From: Gracilaria domingensis
Taxonomy: Eukaryota; Rhodophyta; Florideophyceae; Gracilariales; Gracilariaceae
Length of the DNA stretch: 64,000 nt
Direction: 5' to 3'
NCBI GenBank assembly: GCA_022539475.1
Contig: VCMS01000012.1
Coordinates: 62,001 to 126,000 of the forward strand
Of this stretch, positions 61,813 through 64,000 are shown piece by piece (the first letter of the stretch is position 1; each line of letters starts with the position of its first letter). Under the pieces are notes generated by a model. That model was not told the origin of the DNA. It searched no databases and saw nothing but the letters and a program-made list of their open reading frames with translations. Both the position numbers and the translations under genes were made by a program.

Positions 61813-64000
61813 ATGCCCCCCCCCGCCATGCCCCCCCCGCCGTCGCCTTCGACCGCCGCTCCCTCCGCGTCGCCGACAAGCCGCTCCTCGTCCTCTCCGG
61901 CGCCGTCCACTACGTGCGCGTCCACCCCCGCAACTGGCCCGCCATCTTCCGCTCCTTCCGCCGCGCCGGCCTCAACACCCTCGAAACCTGTACGTCCTGA
62001 TCGCCTCGCTCCCCACCCCCACCCCTCCGCCCGCTCCCCCCTCGCCTGACCCGTCCCCCCTCCCCTACACCCCCCAGATGTGTTTTGGGCGCACCATGAG
62101 CAATCCGCCTCTCGCTATCATTTTGAGGCCTCGCGCGACCTGTTTGCCTATATTGCTGCCGCCGCCCGCGCTGGGCTCTACGTCATTCTGCGTCTCGGCC
62201 CGTATGTGTGCGCAGAGGTTTCGTACGGCGGCTTCCCGTTCCACCTCCGAAATCTGCCCCATGTGCGATTCCGCACCGTCAACGCCTCCTTCATGTACCA
62301 CGTAGAGCGCTGGGTGCGACACGTCGCCCACCAGCTGCATCACCGCCGCCTGCTCGCCAGCGCTGGCGGCCCCGTCATACTCGTCCAGCTCGAGAACGAG
62401 TATCGCATGGTGTCCGACGCGTACGCCGCGCTGGGCACTGCCTATTTGCAATGGATGGCCGACCTGCAGCAACAGCTCAACTTTGGCGTGCCGTCCATCA
62501 TGTGCTACGGCGCCGCCGACCGAGTCGTGGAAACCATCAATTCCTTCTACGCCCACCGCGACATTCCCGATCATCGCCGCCGTCACCCGGATCAGCCGCC
62601 AGTGTGGACTGAGTGTTGGACCGGCTGGTATGACGTGTGGGGTGCTCCGCACCATCGTCGCCCGCTGCCCGACCTCCTGTATGCCGTCGCCCGTTTCTTT
62701 GCCGCTGGAGGCGCCGGCATCAACTATTACATGTGGATGGGCGGCACCAATTTCGGTAGGACTCCCATGTACCTGCAGGCTACGTCCTACGACTACGACG
62801 CCCCGATTGACGAGTTTGGCTTCCACACCACCAAGTCTCGCCACCTTGCATTGTTACATTCTGTGCTCAAACAGGGCTTTGAGGCGCACTTTATGGACAA
62901 CCGTCAAACGGACCCCCCCCTCGTCGACGGAGTCGTGCAGTGGGGCCACGTGCTGTTTGTGTGCAACGATACCGACCACGTTAAAGCTGCACGCACCCTA
63001 CCGTCCGGCCAATACTATCCGCATCAGCTTAGTGCGCGCAGCGTGCATATTGTGGACGCTCGCTCCATGCAGCTGCTTTTTGACACGTCTACCATACGTC
63101 CCGAGCTAGTCGTCTCGAAAAAGTACCTGCACGTGCGAGCCACACCGTCGCCGTGGAAGCTCGTTTCTGAACCGCTTCCTACACGGCACTCGCTTGGCAA
63201 CACTGACACTCGCGATAGAGTCTCGAGCGATGTGCCGCACGAGCAGCTGACTCTTACAGACGATGACTCTGACTACGCGTTTTACGTAGCACGCTTCGAG
63301 CGCTGCGCCGAGGCTGCACCGTCCGCTGCACCGTGCGCTGCACCGTCCATCGCGCTTCGTTTCGAGGCCGCTGACTTTGTGCGCGTGTTCGTTGACGGTC
63401 GGCCGGTTGCCACGTCACAGCTGCCCCTGTGGGAGGATCGATGGCGCAACCAGTGGGCACAATATCCGGACGGCGAACGCGGCACTGCGCATCAGCTTAC
63501 TGTGCCTGACATCTATGATCAAGCTTTTGAGCTTTGCATCATGTGCAATGCGCTCGGTCTTGTCAAAGGCGACTGGCAGCTCAATAACCAGAACATGGCC
63601 TTTGAGAGGAAGGGATTGTTGTCGGATGTGCAAGTGTCCGGCTGGCAGAGGTGCTCGCAGTGGCAGTGTGTTGGCAGATTGGTTGGTGAGGTTGCGGACT
63701 ACGTGAACCAGCTGCATAACAAGGACTCTAAACCACTGCAAAACCAAGAACAACAAAAAGTCTCAGCGGAGTCTCCAGTATGGGGTGCTTGTGAATTGAA
63801 GGTGAGCAGGCCTTCAGATAGTTGGGTCCTAGACCTCGCAGGGTTTGGAAAGGGTGTGTTGTGGGTGAATGGACATCTGCTTGGGCGCTTTTGGGATATC
63901 AAGGGCACAAGAGGAATTCATGGCTTCTTGACTGGTTCTCCCATTGTTCAGGACGAGCCAGGTACGTACACGCAGCGGTACTATCATGTTCCCAACTGGG
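61813..64000 (+). CDS. GH35 beta-galactosidase, plant type, 3' incomplete
   Basis: GH35 enzymes remove terminal beta-galactose, in plants from cell-wall polysaccharides. Exon 1 ends at 61989 and exon 2 runs from 62078 past the window edge; the 88-bp intron starts GTACGT and ends CCCAG. The protein begins AVAFDRRSLRVADKPLLVLS, then GAVHYVRVHP and AGLNTLETYVFWAHHE (across the junction), RLGPYVCAEVSYGGFP, the acid/base Glu in QLENEY (62398-62400), the nucleophile Glu in WTECWTGWYDVWG (62611-62613), and GGTNFGRTP. A C-terminal beta-domain reads GKGVLWVNGHLLGRFWDI. No signal peptide was found. ATGs at 61813 and 61828 lie one base out of frame with the conserved protein across C runs, so either C-run length is misread or translation starts elsewhere. 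Confidence 0.9.
61990..62077 (+). other. Intron of the GH35 gene
   Basis: 88 bp, donor GTACGT, acceptor CCCAG, very C-rich. Splicing joins ACC-T to AT-GTG, giving the conserved TYVFW motif. Confidence 0.88.

Noticed and set aside
1-64000. CRISPR array, bacterial operons or Shine-Dalgarno sites
   Set aside because: No spaced identical short repeats of CRISPR type. Gene content, introns and retroelements are eukaryotic.

Overview
The window looks like nuclear DNA of a eukaryotic alga, most likely a red alga with an intron-poor genome. This is inferred, not proven. Most genes are single uninterrupted frames. Only two clear introns were found in recognisable genes (77 bp in ACBP, 88 bp in the GH35 gene). 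Gene content mixes plant-type proteins (LRR-WD40 protein, plant-like GH35 beta-galactosidase) with general eukaryotic ones (RAE1, OMA1-like peptidase, PH-AGC kinase, GT39 mannosyltransferase). No organelle or bacterial signature was seen, and there are two N gaps (4291-4713 and 27909-28150).

Bases 1-31 kb are an accessory landscape of mobile and decaying genes at moderate GC. From the left: an LRR-WD40 gene with in-frame stops (1-2265, minus); a PIF/Harbinger transposase remnant (2.4-3.4 kb); an apparent many-exon minus-strand unit with duplicated small exons (3.9-5.2 kb); an intact Plavaka-like transposase (5.6-8.8 kb) facing two overlapping accessory ORFs (8.8-11.4 kb, minus); and a long intact ORF that fuses a beta-order amino-DNA methyltransferase (DPPY motif) to a SET domain (11.8-15.0 kb, minus). 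Next come a fold-back element with a perfect 76-bp palindrome (15.3-15.9 kb) and, divergent from the methyltransferase, a broken gene that starts with a ParB/sulfiredoxin-like domain and ends with a candidate Fe(II)/2-oxoglutarate dioxygenase domain (16.2-20.0 kb). A truncated copy of the dioxygenase lies at 23.3-23.9 kb. Two tail-to-tail HAD-phosphatase pseudogenes, a ribulose-phosphate 3-epimerase fragment and two coiled-coil ORFs follow.

Bases 31.3-39.0 kb are one Ty1/copia-type LTR element (minus strand) with 281-bp LTRs and a 5-bp target duplication, CGTAT. The LTRs differ at about 5 sites, so it is fairly young. It carries a long antisense ORF with a possible papain-like triad. It lies beside an older copia remnant.

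Bases 40-64 kb are a host gene block, with GC rising sharply after about 53 kb. It holds a secreted cysteine-rich protein, a MIR-less protein O-mannosyltransferase, a small membrane protein, two convergent four-TM paralogues, RAE1, ACBP, an OMA1-like M48 peptidase, a PH-AGC kinase, a GRAM protein, a BED-zinc-finger/alpha-beta hydrolase fusion whose nucleophile is Ala, and a GH35 beta-galactosidase that runs off the right edge. The intergenic DNA here is extremely GCGC-rich with long G/C homopolymers.

The most interesting possibility is the 5.6-20 kb neighbourhood: a DNA methyltransferase-SET 'writer' divergent from a ParB-dioxygenase candidate 'eraser/modifier', next to a transposase. That the three work as one chromatin-modifying mobile system is inference only.
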